Part shown: positions 1 through 9,150 of the stretch, one piece after another | Layout: the number at the start of each line of letters is the position of its first letter | Position numbering within the stretch: the first letter of the stretch is position 1 | Assembly (NCBI RefSeq): GCF_008370045.1 | Contig: NZ_VOBN01000006.1 | Coordinates: forward strand, 300,762-364,761 | Length of the DNA stretch: 64,000 nucleotides | From: Pseudomonas sp. ANT_J12 | GTDB lineage: Bacteria; Pseudomonadota; Gammaproteobacteria; Pseudomonadales; Pseudomonadaceae | Direction of reading: 5' to 3' | Translations under genes and position numbers: made by a program | Notes under the pieces: generated by a model | What the model was told of the DNA's origin: nothing | Databases searched by the model: none | Seen by the model: the letters and a program-made list of their open reading frames with translations, nothing else

Positions 1-139
1 AAATATATTGAAACAACCCCGGCCACTGGTTTAGGGTGGCAGGTGCCTCGGGCCGATAGTAGGCTGTGCCGGGCAGAATTCCTGACAGCACCCGCGAAGA
101 ACGCGGGGCTCTCGTATTCAACAAGAGGAGGACACTCGA

Positions 140-1633
140 ATGACCACCCTGACTCGTGCCGACTGGGAACAACGGGCTCGCGATCTGAAGATCGAAGGCC
201 GCGCCTACATCAATGGCGAATACACCGATGCCGTCTCCAGCGAGACCTTCGAGTGCATCAGCCCGGTCGATGGCCGTCTGCTGGGCAAGATTGCCAGCTG
301 TGACGCCGCCGACGCCCAGCGCGCCGTGGAAAACGCCCGCGCCACCTTCAATTCCGGCGTGTGGTCGCGCCTGGCGCCGACCAAACGCAAAGCCACCATG
401 ATTCGTTTCGCCGGCCTGCTCAAACAGCACGCCGAAGAACTCGCCCTGCTTGAAACCCTGGACATGGGCAAGCCGATCAGCGACTCCCTGTACATCGACG
501 TTCCCGGCGCGGCGCAAGCCCTGAGCTGGAGCGGCGAGGCCATCGACAAGATCTACGACGAAGTGGCCGCCACTCCGCACGATCAACTGGGTCTGGTCAC
601 TCGCGAGCCAGTCGGCGTGGTCGGCGCCATCGTGCCGTGGAACTTCCCGCTGATGATGGCCTGCTGGAAACTCGGCCCGGCGCTGTCCACCGGTAACTCG
701 GTGATCCTCAAGCCGTCGGAAAAATCCCCGCTGACCGCTATCCGTATCGCGGCGCTGGCTGTTGAAGCCGGCATTCCGAAAGGCGTGCTGAACGTGCTGC
801 CAGGCTACGGCCACACCGTCGGCAAGGCCCTGGCCCTGCACAACGACGTGGACACCCTGGTGTTCACCGGTTCGACCAAGATCGCCAAGCAACTGCTGAT
901 CTATTCGGGCGAATCGAACATGAAGCGCGTCTGGCTCGAAGCCGGCGGCAAGAGCCCGAACATCGTGTTCGCCGATGCCCCGGACCTGCAAGCCGCCGCC
1001 GAATCCGCCGCCAGCGCCATCGCCTTCAACCAGGGCGAAGTCTGCACCGCCGGTTCGCGTCTGCTGGTCGAGCGTTCGATCAAGGACACCTTCCTGCCGC
1101 TGGTGATCGAAGCACTGAAAACCTGGAAGCCGGGCAATCCGCTGGACCCGGCGACCAACGTTGGCGCGTTGGTGGACACCCAGCAGATGAACACCGTGCT
1201 GTCCTACATCGAATCCGGCCACACCGATGGCGCCAAACTGGTGGCCGGCGGCAAGCGCATCCTGCAGGAAACCGGCGGCACCTACGTTGAACCGACGATT
1301 TTCGACGGCGTGAACAACGCGATGAAAATCGCCCAGGAGGAAATCTTTGGCCCTGTGTTGTCGGTCATCGCTTTCGATACCGCCGAAGAAGCCATTGCGA
1401 TTGCCAACGACACGCCCTACGGCCTGGCCGCTGCGGTGTGGACCAAGGACATCTCCAAGGCACACCTGACCGCCAAGGCCCTGCGTGCCGGTAGCGTGTG
1501 GGTCAACCAGTACGACGGCGGCGACATGACTGCGCCGTTCGGTGGTTTCAAACAGTCGGGCAATGGTCGCGACAAGTCGCTGCATGCGTTCGACAAGTAC
1601 ACCGAGCTGAAGGCGACCTGGATCAAGTTGTAA
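140..1633 (+). CDS. kauB: NAD(P)-dependent aldehyde dehydrogenase, KauB/PuuC-like
   Basis: A 497-residue aldehyde dehydrogenase of normal family length. The catalytic cysteine is C302 in the FNQGEVCTAG motif and the general base is E267 in WLEAGGKSP; the cofactor region VPWNFPLMM and the GSTKIAK motif are also present. The sequence is closest to the Pseudomonas enzymes that oxidise gamma-glutamyl-aminobutyraldehyde and related omega-aminoaldehydes from polyamine and ketoarginine breakdown. Start: the ATG follows AGGAGG with good spacing. A strong hairpin downstream (1738-1766) suggests it is transcribed alone. The PuuB-like oxidase at 6752 and the PuuR-like regulator at 12237 support a polyamine role. 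The substrate is inferred from family resemblance. Confidence 0.93.
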   Translation: MTTLTRADWEQRARDLKIEGRAYINGEYTDAVSSETFECISPVDGRLLGKIASCDAADAQRAVENARATFNSGVWSRLAPTKRKATMIRFAGLLKQHAEELALLETLDMGKPISDSLYIDVPGAAQALSWSGEAIDKIYDEVAATPHDQLGLVTREPVGVVGAIVPWNFPLMMACWKLGPALSTGNSVILKPSEKSPLTAIRIAALAVEAGIPKGVLNVLPGYGHTVGKALALHNDVDTLVFTGSTKIAKQLLIYSGESNMKRVWLEAGGKSPNIVFADAPDLQAAAESAASAIAFNQGEVCTAGSRLLVERSIKDTFLPLVIEALKTWKPGNPLDPATNVGALVDTQQMNTVLSYIESGHTDGAKLVAGGKRILQETGGTYVEPTIFDGVNNAMKIAQEEIFGPVLSVIAFDTAEEAIAIANDTPYGLAAAVWTKDISKAHLTAKALRAGSVWVNQYDGGDMTAPFGGFKQSGNGRDKSLHAFDKYTELKATWIKL

Positions 1634-1666
1634 GTCTCAAGCCTGCGGTGTTGCTGATCACGCCTT

Positions 1667-1691
1667 CGCGGGCAAGCCTCGCTCCTACAGA
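1667..1691. repeat. Single REP half-element (CGCGGGCAAGCCTCGCTCC type)
   Basis: One copy of the unit that recurs at 6643-6723, 15447-15478 and 20212-20315. It lies just after kauB. Such REPs are common in extragenic DNA of fluorescent pseudomonads. Confidence 0.7.
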
Positions 1692-1737
1692 GATCGCGTA
1701 GGGCGGGGCGACGCGGTACCACAGGTCTATCGCCGCA

Positions 1738-1766
1738 GCCGGACTTTCCTCAAAGGAAGGTCCGGC
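1738..1766. terminator. Strong hairpin after kauB
   Basis: GCCGGACtTTCCT and its near-perfect complement AGGAAgGTCCGGC enclose a 3-base loop, followed by a T-rich stretch. The position between kauB and the downstream MFS gene fits a Rho-independent terminator. Confidence 0.65.
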
Positions 1767-1814
1767 TGTGTCGTCTCTGTTGTTTGAAAAACACTATCCA
1801 CAGGAGCGTGGAAC

Positions 1815-2960
1815 ATGCGTTGGGCGACTTATTTCGCCGTGTTGGCGTCGGTCTTGAGTGTCGGCCTGGCCCTGGGCGTCAGCATGCCGCTGGTGTCGTT
1901 TCGCCTGGAAAGCTGGGGTTACGGTTCGTTTGCCATTGGTGTGATGGCGGCGATGCCGGCCATTGGTGTGCTGCTAGGGGCGAAGATCTCCAGTCACCTG
2001 GCCGCGCGTCTTGGCACCGCGAATCTGATGCGTCTGTGCCTGTGGGCCGGGGCGGTGTCCATCGGATTGCTGGCGCTGTTGCCGAGTTATCCGATCTGGC
2101 TGGTACTGCGCCTGATGATCGGGGTGATTCTGACCCTGGTCTTTATCCTCGGTGAAAGCTGGATCAACCAACTGGTGATCGAAAAGTGGCGTGGGCGCCT
2201 GGTGGCGTTGTATGGCAGCAGCTATGCGTTGAGCCAACTGGGCGGGCCGTTGCTGTTGGGCGCGTTGGGCACGGAACACGATTACGGCTTCTGGGTCGGT
2301 GTCGGGTTATTGCTGACGGCGCCGTTGCTGCTGTTGGGCCGCAGCGGCGCACCGAGCAGTGAAGCCAGCAGCGTGACCTTCGGCGATTTGTGGACCTTCT
2401 GCCGGGGGTTGCCGGCGATTGCCTGGGCGGTGTCGCTGTTCGCCGCGTTTGAAGCGATGATCCTGACCTTGTTGCCGGTGTATTGCCTGCGCCAGGGCTT
2501 CACTGCGGAAATCGCCCTGGCCATGGTCAGTACCGTGGTGGTCGGCGATGCCTTGCTGCAGCTTCCCATCGGTGCGCTGGCGGATCGGTTGTCCCGGCGC
2601 AGTCTGTTCACGGGCTGCGCGGTAGTCTTGCTGCTGTCCAGCCTGGCGATTCCGCTGCTGATCGATACGTTGCTGATCTGGCCGCTGTGGGTGTTGTTCG
2701 GCGCCAGTGCCGGTGGATTGTTCACCCTGTCGCTGATCCTGATCGGCGAGCGTTATCGCGACGATGCGCTGGTGCGGGCCAATGCCCATATCGCGCAGTT
2801 GTGGGGAATCGGGTGCCTGATCGGCCCCTTGGCGGCCGGGGCGGGGAGCCAGTGGATCAGCGGGCATGCGTTGCCGTTGCTAATGGCGGTGGGGGCGTTA
2901 GGGTTGGTGGTTTTGCTGATGCGCCAAGGGGCGTTTGGCGCGGTGGCCGAGCCCGCTTAA
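1815..2960 (+). CDS. MFS transporter
   Basis: A 381-residue polytopic membrane protein with about 12 hydrophobic segments and the small-MFS layout of YcaD/arabinose-efflux-like permeases. It begins MRWATYFAVLASVLSVGLALG, a first transmembrane helix. The motif between TM2 and TM3 (GAKISSHLAARLG) matches the MFS A-loop position, and a second-half copy reads GALADRLSRR. CAGGAG precedes the ATG. It sits between kauB and the PLD gene in a polyamine/amine catabolic neighbourhood, but nothing in the sequence identifies the substrate. Confidence 0.88.
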   Translation: MRWATYFAVLASVLSVGLALGVSMPLVSFRLESWGYGSFAIGVMAAMPAIGVLLGAKISSHLAARLGTANLMRLCLWAGAVSIGLLALLPSYPIWLVLRLMIGVILTLVFILGESWINQLVIEKWRGRLVALYGSSYALSQLGGPLLLGALGTEHDYGFWVGVGLLLTAPLLLLGRSGAPSSEASSVTFGDLWTFCRGLPAIAWAVSLFAAFEAMILTLLPVYCLRQGFTAEIALAMVSTVVVGDALLQLPIGALADRLSRRSLFTGCAVVLLLSSLAIPLLIDTLLIWPLWVLFGASAGGLFTLSLILIGERYRDDALVRANAHIAQLWGIGCLIGPLAAGAGSQWISGHALPLLMAVGALGLVVLLMRQGAFGAVAEPA

Positions 2961-2980
2961 AACCTGTGGAAGCGAGCTTG

Positions 2981-3113
2981 TGTGGCGAGGGGGCTTGCCC
3001 CCGTTCGGCTGCGCAGCAGTCGTAAAACCATCCACCGCGACATAACGGGTAGATTCGTGTCGTCAACTTTGGGGCTGCTTCGCCGCCCAGCGGGGGCAAG
3101 CCCCCTCGCCACA
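2981..3113. repeat. REP pair forming a long inverted repeat between convergent genes
   Basis: A perfect 22-bp inverted repeat: the unit at 2981-3002 (TGTGGCGAGGGGGC...) is mirrored at 3092-3113. It lies between the convergent MFS and PLD genes and probably forms a bidirectional transcription barrier. The sequence differs from the two other REP types in this window. Confidence 0.75.
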
Positions 3114-3132
3114 ATTGATCAGTAAACCTTGA

Positions 3133-4701
3133 CTACAACATCCGCTCCAGGCCGACGGTGGTGCTGAACCACGCATTAAACCGGCGCCACAGGCTTCCCG
3201 GTTCCTTGGTCAGGGTATGCAACTTGCCGTTGTCCTCGGTCACCCAAACGATCTGCCCCTTCTCCAGTTTCGCCTCATAACTCAACGGTGGCGCCATGCC
3301 TTGCAGCGCCAATTCACGCACATGCGCGGCCAGCTCCGGGCTGTCCACCAGCACGCCGACTTCGGTGTTCCACAGCACCGAGCGCGGGTCGAAATTGAAT
3401 GAGCCGATAAACGATTTCTGTTGATCGAAGATCATCGCCTTGCTGTGCAGGCTCGAATCCGAGCCCTGATAGGCCGAACGCCGGAACAGATGCGGACCAC
3501 TGCCGCTGCCGGCGCCAGGCTGGCGACGCAGTTCGAACAGCTTCACGCCATGCTCCAGCAAGGCCTTGCGATACGGCGCGTAACCACCGTGCACCGCCGG
3601 TACGTCGGTGGCTTCCAGCGCGTTGGTCAGCAGGCTCACCGAGACCCCGGCGTCGGCGCGCCCGGTCAGGTACACCAGCCCCGGTTGGCCGGGCACGAAG
3701 TAGGCGGAAATCATGATCAGCTCTTTGCTCACGCCGCGCAGTTCCGGCGCCAATTGCGTGGTCAGCAGCAACTGCGGGTCGGGCTCGCCCTTGGACAGGA
3801 CTTTGCTCGGCGCGTCCCACAGCGCCTGATTCCAGGCCCAGATCAGCTCCCGGCGCCAGATGTCCAGGCGTGGGTATTTGTCGTAGACCATCAGTTGTTG
3901 ATACAGCGCGTGGTTCTGCTTGCGGGTTTCTTCCAGGGATTCTTCCAGGCGCGTGCGGGTGTTTTTCAGGTCCTTGAGCGTCGGTTTGCTGGAGAGGAAT
4001 TCGTCGATCGGCTTGCTCAGGGCGCTGTTCCAGTACTGGTCGAAGCTGTGCCCGAGTTGCTCGGCCACCGGCCCGACGCTGAGCATGTCGATGTCGGTGA
4101 AGTTCAGGTTGGGCTCGGCATCGAAATACTCGTCGCCCAGGTTGCGCCCGCCGACGATGGCCGCGCTGTTGTCCGCCAGCCACAGCTTGTTATGCATGCG
4201 CCGGTGTTGCAGCGACAAGTCGAACAAACGGCCCATGGTCCGCGTCACGCCCGTGCTGCGCCCCAGGTGCAGCGGGTTGAACAGGCGGATCTGGATCTGC
4301 GGATGGGCCGCCAGGGTCGCGATAATCTGGTCGAGGCCATCGCTGGTGGTGTCATCGAGCAGGATCCTCACCCGCACACCGCGATCAGCGGCCTTGAGCA
4401 ATTCTTCCACCAGCATGCGCGTGCTGATGCCGTCGTGGACGATGTAGTACTGCAAGTCGAGGCTGGTCTGGGCGTTGCGGATCAACTCGGCCCGGGCCAT
4501 GAAGGCTTCGGTGCTGTTGGACAGCAGGCGAAAGCCGGATTGCCCCTGATGCGGCGCGGCCTGGGCCTGGATTGAGCGGCCGAAGCTTGAGTCGGTTGCG
4601 GGCAATGCCTGGCTCGGTTCGCGGGGCACGTCGAGGCTGGCGCAACCGCTGAGGAACGAGGCGAGTAACAGCAGAGCGAGTAGGGGCTGTCTGAGGCTCA
4701 C
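3133..4701 (-). CDS. Phospholipase D-family lipoprotein, cardiolipin synthase-like
   Basis: 522 residues. The N-terminus is a lipoprotein signal (LLLLASFLSGC), so the protein is probably anchored in the envelope. Two HKD motifs are intact: HNKLWLAD with H170/K172/D177, followed by GG, and HSKAMIFD with H419/K421. Two HKD half-sites make a complete PLD active site, as in ClsC/YmdC phosphatidyltransferases, which make cardiolipin. Start chosen because the signal peptide begins at residue 1. It is convergent with the MFS gene. Transferase versus nuclease or hydrolase activity cannot be read from the sequence; the length and lipobox favour a YmdC-like enzyme. Confidence 0.88.
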   Translation of the reverse strand: MSLRQPLLALLLLASFLSGCASLDVPREPSQALPATDSSFGRSIQAQAAPHQGQSGFRLLSNSTEAFMARAELIRNAQTSLDLQYYIVHDGISTRMLVEELLKAADRGVRVRILLDDTTSDGLDQIIATLAAHPQIQIRLFNPLHLGRSTGVTRTMGRLFDLSLQHRRMHNKLWLADNSAAIVGGRNLGDEYFDAEPNLNFTDIDMLSVGPVAEQLGHSFDQYWNSALSKPIDEFLSSKPTLKDLKNTRTRLEESLEETRKQNHALYQQLMVYDKYPRLDIWRRELIWAWNQALWDAPSKVLSKGEPDPQLLLTTQLAPELRGVSKELIMISAYFVPGQPGLVYLTGRADAGVSVSLLTNALEATDVPAVHGGYAPYRKALLEHGVKLFELRRQPGAGSGSGPHLFRRSAYQGSDSSLHSKAMIFDQQKSFIGSFNFDPRSVLWNTEVGVLVDSPELAAHVRELALQGMAPPLSYEAKLEKGQIVWVTEDNGKLHTLTKEPGSLWRRFNAWFSTTVGLERML

Positions 4702-4758
4702 GTGGGATCGTTCCGATTGGCTAGGGTCGGCATATGGACGCGGGTTTTCGGATAAAGG

Positions 4759-6192
4759 TCAGTCGTTGAGGCAATCAGTTTCCGCAAGCAGTTTGATCGC
4801 CGCCGCGCCCACCTTGCGCACGGCGTCTTCGATCTGCGCTGTTGGCTTGGCAGCGTAGTTCATCCGCAGGCAATTACGATATTTGCCCGAAGCCGAAAAG
4901 ATGCTGCCGACGGCAATCTGTACGCCCTGGTCGTGCAGCGCACGATTCAGTTTCAGGGTATCGAAGCCTTCCGGCAGTTCGACCCACAGCATGAAACTGC
5001 CTTGGGGACGACTGGCCCGGGTGCCGGCGGGGAAGTAGCGCGTGACCCAATCGATCATCATGTCGCGATTGCGCTGGTATTGGGTGCGCATCCGCCGCAA
5101 ATGCGGTTCGAAGTGCCCGGCCTTGAGGAAATCGGCGATGGCGATCTGCGCTTGTGGCGCGGTGGAGCCGGTGCTGATGTATTTCATGTGCAGCCCCCGT
5201 TCCAGATACCGGCCCGGTGCGACCCAACCGATGCGCAGCCCCGGCGCCAACGTCTTGGAAAACGAACTGCACAGCAGCACGCGGCCGTCTTCATCGAAGG
5301 ATTTGATCGTGCGGGGACGCGGGTAGGTGTAGGCCAGTTCGCCATACACATCGTCCTCGATGATCGCCACGTCGAAGCGCTGTGCCAGGTTCAACAATGC
5401 GCGTTTACGCGCCTCCGGCATGATGTAGCCCAACGGGTTGTTGCAGTTGGGGGTCAACTGTATGGCCTTGATCGGCCATTGTTCCAGGGCCAGTTCCAGC
5501 GCATCGAGGCTGATGCCGGTGATCGGGTCGGTGGGGATTTCCAGGGCCTTCATGCCCAGGCCCTTGAGGGTCTGCATGGCGCCGTGGAAGCTCGGCGAAT
5601 CCACGGCGACGATGTCGCCAGGTGAGCAGATGGAGCGGATGCTGGTGGACAGCGCTTCGTGGCAACCGGTGGTGACCACCAGGTCAGCGGCGCTCAGTTG
5701 GCAACCGGAATCGAGCATTAGCCGGGCGATCTGTTCGCGCAGGTCGAGGTTGCCGTGGATGTTGTCGTAATACAGGCCGGGCATGTCCTGGCGACGGCTG
5801 ATCTGCGCCAGCCCGCGTAGCAACGGTTTCATGGTTGGCGTGGTGATGTCCGGCATGCCGCGACCGAGTTGCACCACGTCTTTGCGCGGCACGGCGCGGA
5901 TCAGCTCCAGCACCTGGTCCCACTGGGAAATATCCACCGGACGTTGCGCCGGACGGCCGACGGCAGGCAGTTCCGGCAGCTCGCGACTGACCGGCACAAA
6001 GTACCCGGATTTGGGTTTCGGCGTCGCCAGCCCGCTGTCTTCCAGCACCCGATACGCCTGCTGCACCGTGCTCAGGCTGACCCCGTGCTCGACACTCAAC
6101 GCCCGCACCGACGGCAGCCGGTCGCCGGGACGATAGAAGCCCTGTTCGATACGTGTGCCGAGCAATTCGGCGAGATTAACGTAAAGGGTCAT
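4759..6192 (-). CDS. MocR-type regulator: GntR HTH fused to PLP aminotransferase domain
   Basis: 477 residues. An N-terminal winged helix of GntR type (RLPSVRALSVEHGVSLSTVQQAY, about residues 24-50) is followed by a fold-type I aminotransferase domain. The PLP lysine is K313 in SFSKTLAPGLR, with upstream PLP-pocket motifs TPNCNNPLGY and EDDVYGELAY. MocR proteins sense amines or vitamers through PLP chemistry and usually act on a divergent gene. Here the divergent neighbour is a DUF1127 gene, and the shared intergenic region carries three ATCTGTA sites. Effector unknown. Confidence 0.92.
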   Translation of the reverse strand: MTLYVNLAELLGTRIEQGFYRPGDRLPSVRALSVEHGVSLSTVQQAYRVLEDSGLATPKPKSGYFVPVSRELPELPAVGRPAQRPVDISQWDQVLELIRAVPRKDVVQLGRGMPDITTPTMKPLLRGLAQISRRQDMPGLYYDNIHGNLDLREQIARLMLDSGCQLSAADLVVTTGCHEALSTSIRSICSPGDIVAVDSPSFHGAMQTLKGLGMKALEIPTDPITGISLDALELALEQWPIKAIQLTPNCNNPLGYIMPEARKRALLNLAQRFDVAIIEDDVYGELAYTYPRPRTIKSFDEDGRVLLCSSFSKTLAPGLRIGWVAPGRYLERGLHMKYISTGSTAPQAQIAIADFLKAGHFEPHLRRMRTQYQRNRDMMIDWVTRYFPAGTRASRPQGSFMLWVELPEGFDTLKLNRALHDQGVQIAVGSIFSASGKYRNCLRMNYAAKPTAQIEDAVRKVGAAAIKLLAETDCLND

Positions 6193-6227
6193 GACACTGC
6201 CTCGATGCGGGTGATTCGGTTAACCAG

Positions 6228-6308
6228 TACAGATGGGGCAAAAATACGTGATTCAGAGGTTTAAGCGGTCAATCTGTATGGAAATAATACAGCGGCTTTG
6301 AATCTGTA
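6228..6308. promoter_or_regulatory. Putative MocR operator cluster (ATCTGTA repeats)
   Basis: The heptamer ATCTGTA occurs at 6273-6279 and 6302-6308 as direct repeats and inverted (TACAGAT) at 6228-6234. The first direct copy is also part of the dyad CTGTAT-N7-ATACAG (6275-6293). It lies between the divergent MocR and DUF1127 genes, where MocR-family regulators usually bind paired direct repeats. Binding is inferred. Confidence 0.5.
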
Positions 6309-6371
6309 ATGCTTTTCGCCGTCCGCGCATGATGAAACCTCTGGCTACCCAAGTAAACAGGAGCGATCAAC

Positions 6372-6617
6372 ATGAACGGCTTGAGCGATGTGCGGCTGAC
6401 GTTACACAGTCAGGAACTGGCGGCAGGGCAGAACCACGGCACCCGTGAGGCGCAAATGCGCAACGCGCCGTCCTGCCTGGGGCGCTGGGGTCTGTTCTGG
6501 CATCGTCTGCACACGCGCAAGGCGTTGCTGAGCCTGACCCCGGAGCAGTTGCGGGATGTTGGGTTGAGTCGGGAGCAGGCATTGGCGGAGGGGCTTAAGC
6601 CGTTCTGGCGGATCTGA
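6372..6617 (+). CDS. DUF1127 small protein
   Basis: 81 residues. The C-terminal half carries the DUF1127 signature: an amphipathic HRLHTRKALLSLTPEQLRDVGLSREQAL segment ending in FWR. DUF1127 proteins are small, basic and mostly uncharacterised; some bind RNA or affect phosphate and carbon metabolism. The start follows AACAGGAGCGATCAAC, which gives a usable ribosome site. It is divergent from the MocR gene, so it is the likeliest target of that regulator. Confidence 0.85.
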   Translation: MNGLSDVRLTLHSQELAAGQNHGTREAQMRNAPSCLGRWGLFWHRLHTRKALLSLTPEQLRDVGLSREQALAEGLKPFWRI

Positions 6618-6642
6618 GTCTTGTGTCAATCTTTCGATCCAT

Positions 6643-6723
6643 TCGCGGGCAAGCCTCGCTCCTGCGGTTTAGCGTTGATCCAACGAACGACGCGTAACCT
6701 GTAGGAGCGAGGCTTGCCCGCGA
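6643..6723. repeat. REP pair (inverted)
   Basis: TCGCGGGCAAGCCTCGCTCC at 6643-6662 is mirrored at 6701-6723, with about 38 bp between. It separates the DUF1127 gene from the convergent oxidoreductase gene. Confidence 0.75.
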
Positions 6724-6751
6724 AGGCGCCCTTACAGACGCTAAAGAGCTA

Positions 6752-8044
6752 TCAGACCAACTCTTTCATCCGATGCCACAACATCCCCAACGCCAACAAC
6801 GGCGAACGCAAATGCCTGCCGCCCGGGAAGGTGATGTGCGGCACCTGGGCAAACAGATCGAACCCTCCGCTGTGTTGGCCGCCGATGGCTTCAGCCAGCA
6901 ACTTGCCCGCCAGGTGCGTGGCATTCACCCCGTGACCGGAATAGGCCTGGGCGTAATAGACGTTCGGCTGGTCCTTGAGCCGGCCGATCTGCGGCAGTCG
7001 GTTGGCGCCGATGCCGATCATGCCGCCCCATTGATAGTCGATCTTCACCCCGGCCAACTGCGGGAATACGTCCAGCATCTTCGGCCGCATATACGCTGCG
7101 ATGTCTTTCGGGTCCCGACCCGAGTAATGGCAGGCACCGCCGAACAGCAAGCGCCGATCCGCCGAGAGCCGGTAGTAATCCAGCGCTACCCGTTGATCAC
7201 ACACCGCCATGTTCTGCGGCAGCAAGGCGTGCGCCTGCTCTTCGTTCAACGGCTCGGTGGCGATGATGTAGCTGCCGGCGGGTAGCACTTTGCCGCTGAG
7301 TTCGGGGTTGAGATCGTTGAGGTAGGCGTTGCAGCCCAGCACCAGAGTTTTGGCGCGGACGGAGCCTTGGGCGGTGTGGACCTTCACTTCGCTGCCGTAC
7401 TCGATGCGAGTGACTGCCGACTGTTCGAACAGTCTTGCGCCCAATTGCTGTGCGGCTGCCGCTTCGCCGAGCGCCAGGTTAAGCGGGTGAAGATGCCCGG
7501 AACCCATATCAATCAAGCCGCCAACATAACGATCGGAGCCGACTACCGAATGCATTTCATTGGCTTGCAGCAGTCGGGTTTCATAGCGATAACCGAGGCC
7601 GCGCAGTTCTTCGGCCTCCTCGGCGAAGCCTTCAAGATCTCGAGGTTTGTTGGCCAGATCGCAATAACCCCAGGTCAGGTCGCAGGGGATCTGAAAACGC
7701 TCGACTCGCTGTCGGACGATTTCCACCGCTTCCAGGCCCATGAGTTTCATCTGACGCACGCCGTCGGCACCGATGACGTTGGTGAACTGATCGAGGCCAT
7801 GGCCGACCCCGCGAATCAATTGCCCGCCGTTGCGCCCGCTCGCGCCCCAGCCAATCTTGTGGGCTTCCAGCAACACCACGCTGAAGCCGCGTTCCGCCAG
7901 TTCCAGTGCGGTGTTTAACCCGGAAAACCCGCCGCCGACCACGCACACATCCGCCGTCAACTCGCCCTGCAGCGCCGGATGATCGGGCTGTGGCAGGCTG
8001 CTGGCGGCGTAATAAGAGGCGGTGTGCCGGGCAGGGGCATTCAT
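6752..8044 (-). CDS. FAD-dependent oxidoreductase, PuuB/PauB-like (DAO family)
   Basis: About 430 residues from the chosen start MNAPARHTASYY at 8044; the open frame runs 24 codons further upstream, but without family-like sequence. A DAO-type dinucleotide site VCVVGGGFSGLNTALELAERG binds FAD, and a C-terminal YYAQAYSGHGVNATHLAGK motif closes the FAD site. The family oxidises gamma-glutamylputrescine or other N-substituted amines, producing aldehyde and peroxide. Its aldehyde product would suit the KauB enzyme 5 kb upstream. It is probably a polyamine catabolic oxidase; the exact substrate is inferred. Confidence 0.88.
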   Translation of the reverse strand: MNAPARHTASYYAASSLPQPDHPALQGELTADVCVVGGGFSGLNTALELAERGFSVVLLEAHKIGWGASGRNGGQLIRGVGHGLDQFTNVIGADGVRQMKLMGLEAVEIVRQRVERFQIPCDLTWGYCDLANKPRDLEGFAEEAEELRGLGYRYETRLLQANEMHSVVGSDRYVGGLIDMGSGHLHPLNLALGEAAAAQQLGARLFEQSAVTRIEYGSEVKVHTAQGSVRAKTLVLGCNAYLNDLNPELSGKVLPAGSYIIATEPLNEEQAHALLPQNMAVCDQRVALDYYRLSADRRLLFGGACHYSGRDPKDIAAYMRPKMLDVFPQLAGVKIDYQWGGMIGIGANRLPQIGRLKDQPNVYYAQAYSGHGVNATHLAGKLLAEAIGGQHSGGFDLFAQVPHITFPGGRHLRSPLLALGMLWHRMKELV

Positions 8045-8191
8045 GCGTGGATTCCTGATGCGTGTGTTTGAAAAAGTTGACGGAGCATAAGCCGGACCTT
8101 CCGACGCGGGCAACACTGGTCAGTTGCGGCTGTATGGATCGGGCCGGATGCGTCAGAATCGCGCTCTATTCCGCTTTTGGTCACCACTTCG

Positions 8192-8545
8192 ATGAGCTGC
8201 AACAGTCAGAAGATTCGCACCCTGCGCCAGCAAATCCCCTCGTTCGAGTGCGTGCCGGGCTGCCATGACTGCTGCGGGCCGGTCACCACCTCACCGGAAG
8301 AAATGTCCCGCCTGCCGCGAAAGACCCGCGCCGAGCAGGATGCGGCGATGGATGAGCTCAATTGCGTCCACCTGGGGCCCGACGGCTGCACCGTGTATGG
8401 CGAGCGGCCGCTGATCTGCCGGCTGTTCGGCACCACCAAGACCTTGCCATGCCCCAACGGGCGCGGGCCGGTGGAGCTGATTCATCCACGGGTGGAGAAG
8501 CAGATTCATGAGTACATGGCTTCGACGCGGCAGGTCCTCGTGTGA
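8192..8545 (+). CDS. YkgJ-family cysteine-cluster protein
   Basis: 117 residues from the ATG at 8192 (a TTG five codons upstream is the alternative). It has the YkgJ cysteine pattern: FECVPGCHDCC near the N-terminus, then CVHLGPDGCTVYGERPLICRLFG. These cysteines probably bind zinc or an Fe-S cluster. Function is unknown across the family. The REPIN begins exactly at its stop codon. Confidence 0.85.
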   Translation: MSCNSQKIRTLRQQIPSFECVPGCHDCCGPVTTSPEEMSRLPRKTRAEQDAAMDELNCVHLGPDGCTVYGERPLICRLFGTTKTLPCPNGRGPVELIHPRVEKQIHEYMASTRQVLV

Positions 8546-8652
8546 TCGTTCCCACGCTCCGCGTGGGAATGCAGCCCGGGACGCTCTGCGTCCCCAAGAG
8601 CCGAACGCGGAGCGTCCGTTGAGGCATTCCCACGCAGAGCGTGGGAACGATC
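8544..8652. repeat. REPIN (nested inverted REP pair, GATCGTTCCCACGC type)
   Basis: The outer arms GATCGTTCCCACGC and GCGTGGGAACGATC lie at the two ends. Inner arms (GGGACGCTCTGCGTCCC and a copy with GGAGCGTCC) form nested hairpins. A second copy of the same element is at 15513-15622. It starts inside the stop codon of the YkgJ gene and ends just before the dadR stop, so it may terminate both. Confidence 0.8.
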
Positions 8653-8661
8653 GGCGTGAGG

Positions 8662-9150
8662 TCAATCCGGAATCGGCAAACACAAACTCTCTTTCACCTC
8701 TTCCATCACGATATAGCTCTTTGACTCGCGCACATGCGGCAGCTTGAGCAAGATATCGCCCAGCAATTTGCGGTACGACGCCATCTCGGAAATCCGCGCC
8801 TTCACCAGATAATCGAAGTCCCCTGACACCAAATGGCACTCCAGCACGTGGGGCAGTTTCAGCACGGCGCGTCGGAACTCTTCGAAAGTGTCGCCGGATT
8901 TGTAGTCGAGACTGATCTCGACAAACACCAGCAGGCTACCCTTGAGGTGCTGCGGATTGAGCCGGGCGTTGTAGCCCATGATGATTCCTTCGCGCTCCAG
9001 CCGACGGACCCGCTCGGTGCAGGGCGTGGTCGACAGGCCGACCTTTTCCCCCAGCTCGGTGAAGGAGATGCGCCCGTCCGCTTGCAGGATCCGCAGGATG
9101 TTGCGGTCGATCTTGTCCAGCTCACGTTTGGTCTGAGTGTTGGTACGCAT
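8662..9150 (-). CDS. dadR: Lrp/AsnC-family regulator, DadR-like
   Basis: 162 residues from MRTNTQTKRELDKIDRN (ATG ending at 9150), the standard Lrp length. An N-terminal HTH (ISFTELGEKVGLSTTPCTERVRRLEREG) is followed by the ligand-binding RAM domain (VFVEISLDYKSGDTFEEF...HLVSGDFDYLVKARI). It is divergent from dadA, as for the Pseudomonas alanine-responsive activator DadR. The much longer open frame continuing upstream to 10617 is antisense to dadA and is not part of the gene. Regulation of dadA is inferred from family and position. Confidence 0.92.
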   Translation of the reverse strand: MRTNTQTKRELDKIDRNILRILQADGRISFTELGEKVGLSTTPCTERVRRLEREGIIMGYNARLNPQHLKGSLLVFVEISLDYKSGDTFEEFRRAVLKLPHVLECHLVSGDFDYLVKARISEMASYRKLLGDILLKLPHVRESKSYIVMEEVKESLCLPIPD

